Positions 33,598 to 41,757 of a stretch of DNA of 64,000 nt are shown here, piece after piece (the first letter of the stretch is position 1; each line of letters opens with the position of its first letter). The position numbers were made by a program, and so were the translations under genes. Source of the DNA: RYN-230 sp963851025 (lineage in GTDB: Bacteria > Actinomycetota > Actinomycetes > Streptosporangiales > Streptosporangiaceae); NCBI GenBank assembly GCA_963851025.1, contig CAWKOA010000006.1, positions 62,001 through 126,000 of the forward strand, given 5' to 3'. Under the pieces are notes generated by a model. The model had not been told where the DNA came from and did no database searches. It worked only from the letters and a program-made list of their open reading frames with translations.

Positions 33598-34116
33598 GTG
33601 CGTACCCCGGAACCACAGCCGGAATGGGGCCCGGCCCGCAGCCGGGCCGTGCAGTGGTGGGACCCGTCGCGGACGGCGGCCGAGGCCGCCGGGCGGTCCG
33701 GGCTGGAGTTCATGCAGGCCCTGGCGGACGGGAAGATCCCGCCACCGCCCATCGCCATGCTGCTGCGCATGTTCCCCACCCGGATCGAGCGCGGCCTGGC
33801 CCAGTTCGAGTGCCTGCCGGACGAGTCCGCGTACAACCCGATCGGCGTCGTCCACGGCGGGCTGGTCTGCACGCTGGCCGACTCGGTCGCGGGCTGCGCC
33901 GTGCACACCACGCTGGACGCCGGGATCGGCTACACCTCGATCGACATCACCGTGAACTACCTGCGCCCGGTCACCGTGGACAGCGGCCCCCTGGTGGCCG
34001 TCGGCCGGGTGACCAAGCCGGGCCGCCGGGTCGCGCTGGCCGCCGCCGAGATCCACGACCGCGCCGGGCGGCTCGTCGCCACGGCCAGCAGCAACTGCCT
34101 GGTCTTTCCGCTCTGA
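33598..34116 (+). CDS. PaaI-family hotdog thioesterase
   Basis: A 172-residue protein starting at GTG 33598 after AGGAGG. Hotdog motif: YNPIGVVHGGLVCTLADSVAGCAVHTTL (HGG loop and catalytic Asp region), then ITVNYLRPVTVDSGPLVAVGRV. It hydrolyses acyl-CoA thioesters, commonly aromatic or detoxification products. Tight regulation is suggested by the palindrome upstream. Confidence 0.87.
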   Translation: MRTPEPQPEWGPARSRAVQWWDPSRTAAEAAGRSGLEFMQALADGKIPPPPIAMLLRMFPTRIERGLAQFECLPDESAYNPIGVVHGGLVCTLADSVAGCAVHTTLDAGIGYTSIDITVNYLRPVTVDSGPLVAVGRVTKPGRRVALAAAEIHDRAGRLVATASSNCLVFPL

Positions 34117-34197
34117 GGCCTCCCGCTTCCAGGTTCCCGGTCGGCGGGGTGACCGGTTGGCGGTTCGGTCAACGAACCATCTGGGTAGGCTGAGGGC

Positions 34198-34719
34198 ATG
34201 CCGCTGCCCAAGGATTACTCCGGCCAGCAGTGCTCGCTGGCCCGGGCGCTGGAGATCGTCGGCGAGCGCTGGACGCTGCTGATCGTGCGGGACGCGTTCT
34301 TCGGCGTCCGGCGCTTCGGTGATTTCGTGGCGCACCTGGGCATCCCCCGGGCCGTCCTGGCCGACCGGCTCAGCTCACTCACCAGCGAGGACGTGCTCTC
34401 CGGGACCGGGGGCGGCCACGGCCACACCGAGTACGTGCTGACCGGCAAGGGGCTCACGCTCTGGCCGGTGGTGCGCAGCCTGCTGGCCTGGGGTGACGAG
34501 CACTACTCCGAGGCCGGCCCGCGCCGCGTGTTCCAGCACGCGGCCGACGGCGGCCCGGTGGGCCGCGACGGGATGTGCGGCACCTGCGGCCAGGACGTGC
34601 CGGTCCCGGACCTGCTGGTCGCACCAGGCCCGGGCCTGGTCACCAGGCCCGCCGGTACCGACCCGGTGAGCGTGACCCTGGCGGCCCCGCACCGGCTGCT
34701 CGAGCCCGTGCGGGCCTGA
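34198..34719 (+). CDS. HxlR-family transcriptional regulator
   Basis: A 173-residue protein with the HxlR/DUF24 signature CSLARALEIVGERWTLLIVRDAFFGVRRFGDF in the first 50 residues. A C-terminal extension has Cys-x2-Cys (MCGTCGQDV), seen in a subset of actinobacterial HxlR proteins. It could control the preceding thioesterase, but no divergent partner is present. Confidence 0.9.
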   Translation: MPLPKDYSGQQCSLARALEIVGERWTLLIVRDAFFGVRRFGDFVAHLGIPRAVLADRLSSLTSEDVLSGTGGGHGHTEYVLTGKGLTLWPVVRSLLAWGDEHYSEAGPRRVFQHAADGGPVGRDGMCGTCGQDVPVPDLLVAPGPGLVTRPAGTDPVSVTLAAPHRLLEPVRA

Positions 34720-34819
34720 CCCGTGCGGGCCTGACCCGTGCCCGCCGTGCCCGGCCTGATCTGCCTGGCCTGATCTGCCCCGGCCTGATCTGCCCGGCCT
34801 GGCCGGCACGGCCTGGCCG

Positions 34820-36628
34820 CTAGGCCGTCTCGCCACCGGAGGCACTGCCCTGGGCCATGGCCACGGCGGCGGAGCCGTTGGCGGTGACACTGGCCGCCGG
34901 CGCGGCCGGGTTGACGATCAGGATGTTGCTGCGGGCGTGCCGCCACAGTTCCTGGCTGGCGCTGGCGTCCATCAGCGCGGGCAGCCCGCCGTGGGTCGGC
35001 GCGCCCACCACGATGGTCGTCGCCCGGATGCTGGTCGCGTACTCCGCGATCAGCCGCCCGGCCCCGCCGTGATCGGCCGCGTGCAGCAGCACCTGGCCCT
35101 CGGCCGGGACGTGCTGTGCGGACAGCCGGTCCAGGTGCGCGCTGACCAGTTCCCGCGCGGCGTCCAGATCCTCGGCCTCGATGCCGATGTCGCCCGCGGT
35201 GGCGCCCTCCTGGGCGTGGACCACGTGGACGATCTGCCCCCCGGCCCCGGCCAGCCGCGCGGCGGCCTCGATGACCAGCCTGGCGACCGGGGACTGGTCG
35301 ATGGCGGCGAGGATCACGCCCTGGCTGGGACGGCGCCCGGGCTGCGGCGCCGTGCCCGCCACGGGGATCATCGCCGTGGCCGGGCCGCCGGCGGGCACCG
35401 TGCTGGCGCCTGCCGGGGCGGCGTGGGCCGCGACCTGCTCGGCCTGGACCCGCTCGGCGTCACTGAGCAGGCGGTGCGCCGTGGCCAGGATGACGATGCC
35501 CAGCAGGATCGCGCCGGAGGCGATGTAGAACGGCACGTGGATGTTGAGCGCGATGACGAGCCGGCCGGCGACGTACGGCGCCAGGCCACCGCCGATGAAC
35601 CGGACGAAGCTGTAGGCCGCCGAGGCGACCGGCCGCTCGACCGGGGAGACGGTCATGACCGCCTGGGTGGTGACCGTGTTGTTGATCCCGATGAAGATGC
35701 CGGACGCGATCACGGCCGGGATGAGCACCGCATTGTCCGTGGTCCAGATCGCGATGACCAGCACGACCACGGCGAACGCGGCCAGGTTCAGGTACATGGT
35801 CCGGGCGATGCCCAGCCGGCCCTGCAGCGCGGGCGCGCCGAACACGGCGAACAGGGCGACCAGGATCCCCCAGCCGGTGAAGACGAGGCCGAGCTTGATC
35901 GGGCTCAGGTTCATCGGGAACGGCGCGTAGCCGAGCACCGTGAAGAAGCCCCAGTTGTAGCAGAGGGCGGTCAGCGCCATGGTGAGCAGGCCGCGGTGGC
36001 GCAGCGCGCGCAGCGGCGCGGACAGGCTGGTCCTGGCCGGTGGCTTGGGTGTCTTCTCGACCAGCACGACGGTGGCGATCAGCGCGATGGCCATCAGCGC
36101 CGAGACACCGAAGAACGGGCCGCGCCAGCTGATCTCGCCCAGGATGCCGCCCAGCAGCGGGCCCATCGCGATGCCCACGCCCAGCGCCGTCTCGTAGAGC
36201 ACGATCGCGCCCGCGAACCCGCCGCTCGCCGAGGCCACGATGACGGCCAGCGAGGTCGCGATGAACAGCGCGTTGCCGACGCCCCAGCCGGCCCGGAAGC
36301 CGATGATGGCGCCGATGGTGGGTGACGCCCCGGCCGCCGCGCTGAACACCACGATCAGCGCCAGCCCCAGGATCAGCGTCTTCTTGGCGCCGATCCGGCT
36401 GGACACCCAGTTGGTGATCAGCATGGCCACCGCCGTGACCACCAGGTAGCTGGTGAACAGCAGCGTCACCTGGCTGGGCGAGGCGTGCAGCTCGTGCGAG
36501 ATGGAGGGCAGGATCGGATCGACCAGGCCGATGCCCATGAACGACACGACACAGGCGAAGGCGACCGCGAAGACCGCCTTCGGCTGCCTGAACGGGCTCG
36601 CAGCCCCGCTCGCGTGTGTCGTGCTCAT
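34820..36628 (-). CDS. MFS transporter fused to a C-terminal universal stress protein domain
   Basis: A 602-residue protein. Residues about 15-410 form a 12-helix DHA1-type MFS exporter (SFMGIGLVDPILPSISHEL, YLVVTAVAMLITNWVSSRIGAKKTL). A Pro/Ala linker follows, then a UspA domain from about 455 (GVILAAIDQSPVARLVIEAA, IVVGAPTHGGLPALM). The fusion puts a nucleotide-binding stress sensor on the cytoplasmic end of an exporter. ATG 36628 has GGAG upstream and follows a MarR gene by 49 bases, so the two form an operon. Confidence 0.87.
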   Translation of the reverse strand: MSTTHASGAASPFRQPKAVFAVAFACVVSFMGIGLVDPILPSISHELHASPSQVTLLFTSYLVVTAVAMLITNWVSSRIGAKKTLILGLALIVVFSAAAGASPTIGAIIGFRAGWGVGNALFIATSLAVIVASASGGFAGAIVLYETALGVGIAMGPLLGGILGEISWRGPFFGVSALMAIALIATVVLVEKTPKPPARTSLSAPLRALRHRGLLTMALTALCYNWGFFTVLGYAPFPMNLSPIKLGLVFTGWGILVALFAVFGAPALQGRLGIARTMYLNLAAFAVVVLVIAIWTTDNAVLIPAVIASGIFIGINNTVTTQAVMTVSPVERPVASAAYSFVRFIGGGLAPYVAGRLVIALNIHVPFYIASGAILLGIVILATAHRLLSDAERVQAEQVAAHAAPAGASTVPAGGPATAMIPVAGTAPQPGRRPSQGVILAAIDQSPVARLVIEAAARLAGAGGQIVHVVHAQEGATAGDIGIEAEDLDAARELVSAHLDRLSAQHVPAEGQVLLHAADHGGAGRLIAEYATSIRATTIVVGAPTHGGLPALMDASASQELWRHARSNILIVNPAAPAASVTANGSAAVAMAQGSASGGETA

Positions 36629-36677
36629 CGCAGTCGCTCCGTTCCGGCCTCGGAGGTGTTTACCAGGACTGTGATCA

Positions 36678-37142
36678 TCAGATTTGGGCCACCAGCGGGT
36701 CATCACGCTGGGCGTTGGCCAGGGCATCCATGGCCGGCAGGGCCGCGGCCAGCGCGGCCTGCTCGTCCGGGCTGAGCCGGGCCAGCAGTCCGGCGATCCG
36801 CTCCGCGCGCACCGCCCGGCGGCCGGCCAGCATCGCCCGGCCCTCGGCCGTGATGCGGACCTGCACCACGCGCCCGTCCGCGGGATCGGCGACGCGTTCC
36901 GCCAGGCCCGCCTCCTGCAGCCGGGCCACCAGCTGGGTCATGGCCGGCTGGGTGACCCCTTCCCGGGCCGCGAGCGCGGTCAGCCGGCGCGGCCCGCTGC
37001 GCTCCAGCGTGGCCAGCGTCGCCGCCGCCGTCAGCGACAGCCCGCTGGGCGGGCTGAGCCAGCGGAACAGGCCGATGAGCCGCTCCAGGCCCGCCGCCAC
37101 CCCGGCGGCCAGCGCCGGGTCAGTTAGGTCCGCCGAATTCAT
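36678..37142 (-). CDS. MarR-family regulator of the MFS-Usp exporter
   Basis: A 154-residue protein with the winged HTH RRLTALAAREGVTQPAMTQLVARLQEAGL and wing DPADGRVVQVRIT. Upstream is an AT-rich stretch with a palindrome at 37145-37156, so autoregulation is likely. The gene lies 49 bases before the exporter on the same strand. Confidence 0.9.
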   Translation of the reverse strand: MNSADLTDPALAAGVAAGLERLIGLFRWLSPPSGLSLTAAATLATLERSGPRRLTALAAREGVTQPAMTQLVARLQEAGLAERVADPADGRVVQVRITAEGRAMLAGRRAVRAERIAGLLARLSPDEQAALAAALPAMDALANAQRDDPLVAQI

Positions 37143-37144
37143 AA

Positions 37145-37156
37145 GATATTTATATC
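37145..37156. promoter_or_regulatory. MarR operator GATAT-TT-ATATC
   Basis: A perfect 12-base palindrome (GATATTTATATC) begins 2 bases upstream of the MarR start codon in an AT island. It is probably the autoregulatory site; its position would block the promoter or a nearly leaderless transcript. Confidence 0.65.
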
Positions 37157-37207
37157 ATACGCTTATGTTTCTATCGCCAGGGCCGCGTCGGGGACGGACA
37201 GGCGAAT

Positions 37208-37257
37208 CGTGATCAGACGATCGGTGTTGCTGGGACGACACCAATCGTCTGATCACG
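37208..37257. repeat. 50-bp inverted repeat, second copy of the dispersed palindromic element
   Basis: Arms 37208-37229 and 37236-37257 around a 6-base loop (CTGGGA). Outer blocks CGTGATCA and TGATCACG and inner blocks around GTGT/ACAC are as in the copy at 15685-15736. The variable four bases are GACG pairing with CGTC instead of TGGG with CCCA, so pairing is kept. It lies upstream of the MarR gene in the 307-base gap before the thiolase. The gap also holds a GGGACC run (about 37272-37300) and the terminator listed next. Confidence 0.9.
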
Positions 37258-37326
37258 ACCGCAGGCGCCGGGGCCGGGACCGGGACCGGGACCGGGACCG
37301 GGGCAGATGGCCCGGCCCGGAACACG

Positions 37327-37361
37327 CACTGTCCCGGGCAGCGTGGCTGCCCGGGACAGTG
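37327..37361 (-). terminator. Strong GC hairpin downstream of the thiolase gene
   Basis: CACTGTCCCGGGCAGC (37327-37342) and its exact complement (37346-37361) form a 16-bp stem with a GTG loop. It lies 89 bases beyond the thiolase stop on the leftward strand. There is no T-tract, as is usual for actinobacterial hairpin terminators. Confidence 0.75.
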
Positions 37362-37381
37362 GTGAGGGACCGGCACGGGTG

Positions 37382-37401
37382 CGGTCCTCGTTGCGGAGAA
37401 G
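37382..37401. repeat. Dispersed 20-mer around CTCGTTGCGGAGAAG (copy 1)
   Basis: CGGTCCTCGTTGCGGAGAAG lies in the non-coding stretch before the thiolase 3' end. A copy with one mismatch is at 61482-61501. Each can form a short stem around GTTGCG. Confidence 0.6.
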
Positions 37402-37449
37402 TTGGCTCTTGACCTTCGGCGGCCGCGCTTCTGGGTCAGGTTTCCCTGG

Positions 37450-38598
37450 TCAGAGGAGTTCGAGGATGGTCGCGTTGGCCTGGCCGCCGCCCTCGCACAT
37501 GGTCTGCAGGCCGTAGCGGATCCCGTTGTCGCGCATGTGGTGCACGAGCGTGGTCATCAGCCGCGCGCCGGACCCGCCGAGCGGGTGGCCCAGGGCGATC
37601 GCGCCCCCGTTGGGGTTCAGCGCCTTGGGGTCGGCGCCCAGGTCGGCCAGCCAGGCCAGCGGGACCGGCGCGAACGCCTCGTTGACCTCGAAGGCGCCGA
37701 TCTCGTCCAGGCTCAGCCCGCTGCGGGCCAGGGCCTTCTGGGTGGCCGGGATGGGCGCGGTCAGCATGATGATCGGGTCGGCGCCGGCCAGCACGGCCGT
37801 GTGCACCCGGGCGATCGGGGTCAGCCCCAGCTCGCGGGCCTTCTCGCTCGTCGTCATCAGCAGCGCGGCCGAGCCGTCCGAGATCTGCGAGGAGTTCCCC
37901 GCGGTGATCACGCCGCCGTCGGGCTTGAAGACCGTCTTCAGCCCGGCCAGCACGTCCACCGTGGTGCCGCGCCGGATCCCCTCGTCCGCGCTGATCAGCT
38001 CGCCCTGGTCGTTGGTCACCGGCGCGATCTGGCCCTCGAACCGGCCCGCGTCCTGGGCGGCGGCCGCCTTCTCGTGCGAGCCGACCGAGTACTCGTCAAC
38101 CTGAGCCCGGGAGAAGCCCCACCGCTCCGCGATCATCTCGGCGCCCACGCCCTGGTTGGGGAACACGCCGCCGTACCGTTCGAGGAACTCCGGGCCCATC
38201 GGGTTCGCGCCCTGGATGGAGGAGCCCATCGGCACCCGGGACATGGACTCCACCCCGCCCGCCACCACCACGTCGTACTGGCCCGCGATCAGGCCGGCCG
38301 CCGCGAAGTGCACGGACTGCTGGGAGGAGCCGCACTGGCGGTCCACGGTCACCCCGGTCACGGTCTCCGGCCAGCCCGCGGCCAGCACGGCGTTCCGGCC
38401 GATGTCGAAGGTCTGCTCGCCCACCTGGCCGACGCAGCCCCAGATCACGTCGTCCACCACGGCCGGGTCGATCCCCGACCTGCCGGCCAGGGCCTTCAGC
38501 ACGTGGGCCGACAGCGACACCGGGTGCACCCCGGACAGCCCGCCGTTGCGCTTCCCGACCGGCGTCCGGACCGCCTCCACGATCACCGCATCACGCAC
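37450..38598 (-). CDS. Acetyl-CoA C-acyltransferase (thiolase)
   Basis: A 382-residue thiolase. Active-site Cys89 is in TVDRQCGSSQQS, the histidine in ALGHPLGGSGAR and the second Cys in MCEGGGQANA; the sequence VNEAFAPV is also typical. It performs the last thiolytic step of beta-oxidation-like or steroid/aromatic side-chain breakdown. GTG 38598 is placed 6 bases after GAGGAGGAG. No partner dehydrogenase is adjacent. Confidence 0.93.
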   Translation of the reverse strand: MRDAVIVEAVRTPVGKRNGGLSGVHPVSLSAHVLKALAGRSGIDPAVVDDVIWGCVGQVGEQTFDIGRNAVLAAGWPETVTGVTVDRQCGSSQQSVHFAAAGLIAGQYDVVVAGGVESMSRVPMGSSIQGANPMGPEFLERYGGVFPNQGVGAEMIAERWGFSRAQVDEYSVGSHEKAAAAQDAGRFEGQIAPVTNDQGELISADEGIRRGTTVDVLAGLKTVFKPDGGVITAGNSSQISDGSAALLMTTSEKARELGLTPIARVHTAVLAGADPIIMLTAPIPATQKALARSGLSLDEIGAFEVNEAFAPVPLAWLADLGADPKALNPNGGAIALGHPLGGSGARLMTTLVHHMRDNGIRYGLQTMCEGGGQANATILELL

Positions 38599-38790
38599 GC
38601 TGCACTCCTCCTCGGCCGGCCCGCTGGTGACGGCGCCGGGTCTCCGCCGGCCTTCGCCGGCCGCGCCCATGCTCTGCGCATGGTTGCGTCTGCACCTATC
38701 TCAAGAAGGTATCCCAGTTACCTGCGGGAAAAGAAGGCTGCCCAGCCCGGGGGTGCGGCCGGGATGACCTGACCCGGCCGCCGCCCGCGG

Positions 38791-38882
38791 GCGTGGCTGG
38801 CATCTGGTGCCCTGGGCGTGGCTGGCATCCCTGGGCGTGGCTGGCTTCCCTGGACGTGGCTGGCTTCCGCGGGCGTGGCCGG
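38791..38882. repeat. 19-bp minisatellite GCGTGGCTGGCWTCCCTGG
   Basis: Units begin at 38816, 38835, 38854 and 38873 with drift, and a diverged unit at 38791. They fill most of the 313-base gap between the thiolase start and the GPP34 gene; the rest of the gap holds the thiolase ribosome site and nothing else recognised. Confidence 0.85.
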
Positions 38883-38911
38883 ACCGGGGGCCGCCGGTTA
38901 GGGTCGGCGTC

Positions 38912-39807
38912 ATGGACCCGTCCGCGCCCGGTGCTGCGCTCGCCGCCCTGGGCGAGGACCTGTTCCTGCTGTCGATCCGGGCGCGGGACGGGAAGCTGAT
39001 GACCCGGCGGCGGATCGACCCCGCGCTGATGGGGTCCGAGCTGGTCAGGCTGGCCGCGGCCGGCCGGGCCTCGATCTTGGAGGGCCGCATCGTCGTCGGG
39101 GACCGGGCCGCCACCGGCGACAGAGAACTGGATGCCGCGCTGGCGGGCCTCATCGCTGCCCCGTTCCCGCCGCGGCCGCAGACGTGGGTCGGCCTCCCCC
39201 GGCCCGGGATCCGGGACGCCTACGCCGCCCGGCTGAGCTCAGCCGGCGTGCTGCGGGTGGAGTCCGGCCGCCTTCCCGGGACCGCGCGCTATCACGTCAC
39301 CGGCGTGTCGCGGGCGGCCGCCGCCCGGTCGCGGCTGGATGCCGCCACGCAGCCCGGGGGCGGCAGGCCGGCCCCGCCCAGGTGGCCCTGGCCGGCCTGG
39401 CCCGCGCGACCGGGCTGGGCGGGGTGGTGTACCCGGGCCGGGACGGCCAGGCCCGGCGGGCCCGGCTGGCCGAGATCGCCCGGCAGCAGGTCATCGCGCA
39501 CAGCGCGGCGGGCCCGGGGGTGGTCTCGCGGCCGGCCGTGGAAGAGGCCATCGCCGCGGCGGTCCAGGGCCTGACGCTGGCGTTCGAGGGGGGCGCGAGT
39601 CTCGGCGCCCAGGCCGCGGGCTCACGCGCGGAGGGCCGTCATCGCCCGGCTTTCCACTGGCCGGCCGTGCACGGCGAGGGGCGCCAGGATGCCGATGGCG
39701 GTCACGGTGCTGGCGGTCAGGGGGCTGGCGGTCAGGGCTGGCGGTCACGGGCTGGTGGTCACGGGGATGGTGGTCACGGGGCCGCAGGGGGCTTCGGCCA
39801 CCACTGA
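38912..39807 (+). pseudogene. GPP34 (Golgi phosphoprotein 3-like) family protein, frameshifted
   Basis: From ATG 38912 the frame reads GEDLFLLSIRARDGKLMTRRRID, SELVRLAAAGRASILEGRIVVGD and RYHVTGVSR, the GPP34 fold up to about residue 145. The expected end (QVALAGLARATGLGGVVYPGRDGQ, VEEAIAAAVQGLTLAF) follows in a different frame from about 39380 on. The switch lies in the G/C run at 39356-39380 and needs one base change in length. The frame then continues into a Gly-rich tail built on degenerate 15-base repeats (about 39700-39790) to a stop at 39807. Function of bacterial GPP34 proteins is unknown. Confidence 0.72.
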
Positions 39808-39918
39808 GCGGGTCCGCCGGAATCGTGCTGGATGGTCCCGGGTGAATCGCCGGATCGCGCATACGGTGGATCCGTGACGCCCATGCTTCCCTCCGCCGCC
39901 TCCCGGTAGGCGCGGACC

Positions 39919-40812
39919 ATGTGCCGCTTGTTCGGGCTGCACGCCGGCACGCGCGACGTCGCGGCCACGTTCTGGCTCATCGACGCCCCGGACAGCCTCG
40001 ACGCGCAGAGCCGCCGCAACCCGGACGGCGCCGGGGTCGGGACGTTCGGGCCCGCGGGCGAGCCGGTGGTCAGCAAGCAGCCCATCGCCGCCTGGGAGGA
40101 CGCGCAGTTCGCGACCGCGGCCCAGGACCTGCGCGGTACCACGTTCGTGGCACACGTGCGCTACGCCAGCACCGGCGCGCACACGCTGGCCAACACTCAT
40201 CCGTTCCTGCAGGACGGCCGGCTGCTCGCGCACAACGGCGTGGTGCAGGGCCTCGGCGAGCTGGACCGGCACCTGTCCGACCTGGGCGCGGCGGGGCTGG
40301 TCGGCGGGGACACAGACAGCGAGCGGGTCTTCGCGCTGATCACCGCGGAGACCCGGCGCAGCGGCGGTGACGTGACCGCCGGCCTGACCGAGGCGGTCGG
40401 CTGGATCAGCGCGCGGCTGCCCGTGTACGCGCTCAACCTGGTGCTCATCACCGCCACGGACTTGTGGGCGCTGCGCTATCCGGCCACCCACGAGCTGTAC
40501 GTGCTGGACCGCCCGGCGGGCGGGCGCGGCCCGGCGGCCGGCCCCGGCCAGGCCCTCGACGTGGCCAGCCAGCGGATCCACGCCCGGTCCGGGCACCTGG
40601 CGCACCAGCCGTCAGTGATCATCGCCAGCGAGCGGATGGATGACGATCCCGGCTGGCGGCTGCTGGACCCGGGCGAACTGCTGCACGTCAGCTCCACGCT
40701 GGAGATGAGCAGCACGGCGCCGTTCCCGCCGGAACCCGCGCACCTGCTCCGGCCCTCCGACCTCGGCGCGGCCGCGGCGGCCTCCCAGCACGAGCAGGCC
40801 GCGCCCAGCTGA
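39919..40812 (+). CDS. Class II glutamine amidotransferase
   Basis: A 297-residue Ntn-type amidohydrolase. The nucleophile Cys2 is exposed by Met removal (MCRLFGLHAG). Substrate-site motifs are NPDGAGVGTF, FVAHVRYASTG, NTHPF and LAHNGVV. It resembles the EgtC/YafJ group that hydrolyses gamma-glutamyl amides. No ergothioneine gene is adjacent, so the substrate is open. Confidence 0.9.
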   Translation: MCRLFGLHAGTRDVAATFWLIDAPDSLDAQSRRNPDGAGVGTFGPAGEPVVSKQPIAAWEDAQFATAAQDLRGTTFVAHVRYASTGAHTLANTHPFLQDGRLLAHNGVVQGLGELDRHLSDLGAAGLVGGDTDSERVFALITAETRRSGGDVTAGLTEAVGWISARLPVYALNLVLITATDLWALRYPATHELYVLDRPAGGRGPAAGPGQALDVASQRIHARSGHLAHQPSVIIASERMDDDPGWRLLDPGELLHVSSTLEMSSTAPFPPEPAHLLRPSDLGAAAAASQHEQAAPS

Positions 40813-40856
40813 CCTGGGCGCGGCCTGGCCGCGCGGCGCCCCCGTGTGCGCCCTGC

Positions 40857-41342
40857 TCAGCGCAGCGAGCGCGCGACCTGCTCCAGGCGGGCCAGGGACT
40901 CCTGCATGCCGTCTTCCATGCCGGAGTTGATGTGCGCGTCCCGGTTCTCCTGGCTGGAGTGCTGCACGAGGATCCGCAGCTCCGTCCGCCCGTTCGCCTC
41001 GGAGAAGGTGGTCGTGCTCAGCGCCCCGGCGTCGGGCATGCCCTCGAAGACCTCCGTCGAGACGATCCGCTCGGCCGGGACGATCTCCTGGTACTCGCCG
41101 TGGAACGCGACCTCGAACCCGGCGCTGGCGGTCATCACGAAGCGCCAGGTCCCGCCGACCCGCAGGTCGATCTCGGCACTGGTCATCTCGCCCCGGTCCC
41201 CGCTCCACCAGCGGCTGACCAGCTCGGGCTCCGTCCAGGCCCGGTAGACCAGGCGCGCGGGAGCGTCGAACTCCCGGGTGATCAGGATCTGCGTGTCCTC
41301 CGGCAGCGTCACCACTGCCTTGCGGCTACTCGTCACGGTCAT
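40857..41342 (-). CDS. AHSA1/SRPBCC-domain protein
   Basis: A 161-residue START-like protein: ITREFDAPARLVYRAWTEPELVSRWW at the front, VGGTWRFVM, and a C-terminal helix MEDGMQESLARLEQVA. Typical partner of an ArsR gene, which overlaps its start by 17 bases. Members bind hydrophobic ligands. Function unassigned. Confidence 0.9.
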   Translation of the reverse strand: MTVTSSRKAVVTLPEDTQILITREFDAPARLVYRAWTEPELVSRWWSGDRGEMTSAEIDLRVGGTWRFVMTASAGFEVAFHGEYQEIVPAERIVSTEVFEGMPDAGALSTTTFSEANGRTELRILVQHSSQENRDAHINSGMEDGMQESLARLEQVARSLR

Positions 41343-41727
41343 TCTCCCCGTCCTCCTCTGCCTCGTTTTCCTGCTCCACGAGTTCTTCCTGCACGAGTTC
41401 TTCCAGCACGAGTTCTTCCAGCACGGTGTCCAGCCGGTCGAAGCGCCGCGACCAGGCCTGCTCGTAGGGCCTCACCCAGTCGTAGATCGGCATCAGCGGC
41501 CCGGCGTTCAGCCGGTACACCCGCTGGCGCCCGTCGCCGCGCACCTCCACCAGGCCCACCTCTCTCAGGACCCGCAGGTGCTTGGACACCAGCGGCTGGG
41601 CCAGGCCGAGCAGCGCGACAAGGTCGTTCACCGGCCGCTCCCCGCCGGCCAGCAGGTCGAGGATCTCCCGCCGCCGGGGCTCGGCCACCGCGTTGAACGC
41701 ATCCGCTGTCGTTGCTGCCCGGGCCAT
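41326..41727 (-). CDS. ArsR-family transcriptional regulator
   Basis: A 133-residue protein: EPRRREILDLLAGGERPVNDLVALLGLAQPLVSKHLRVLREVGLV is the ArsR HTH, without cysteine metal sites. The C-terminus carries a glutamate/valine/leucine repeat (EELV three times) and an acidic end. It is transcribed with the AHSA1 gene. The operator is at 41738-41755. Confidence 0.92.
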   Translation of the reverse strand: MARAATTADAFNAVAEPRRREILDLLAGGERPVNDLVALLGLAQPLVSKHLRVLREVGLVEVRGDGRQRVYRLNAGPLMPIYDWVRPYEQAWSRRFDRLDTVLEELVLEELVQEELVEQENEAEEDGENDRDE

Positions 41728-41737
41728 GACGCCATCA

Positions 41738-41755
41738 TATTCCTATATGGGAATA
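41738..41755. promoter_or_regulatory. ArsR operator TATTCC-N6-GGAATA
   Basis: A perfect inverted repeat (41738-41743 and 41750-41755) sits 10 bases upstream of the ArsR start codon in an AT-rich patch whose spacer is TATATG. Likely autoregulatory site of the ArsR-AHSA1 operon. Confidence 0.75.
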
Positions 41756-41757
41756 CG

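Noticed and set aside
34720..34819. Short repeats (GCGGGCCTGACCC and CCTGATCTGCC) after the HxlR gene as a regulatory array
   Set aside because: They are short, imperfect, GC-rich and between convergent genes; more likely slippage-derived filler or a weak terminator.
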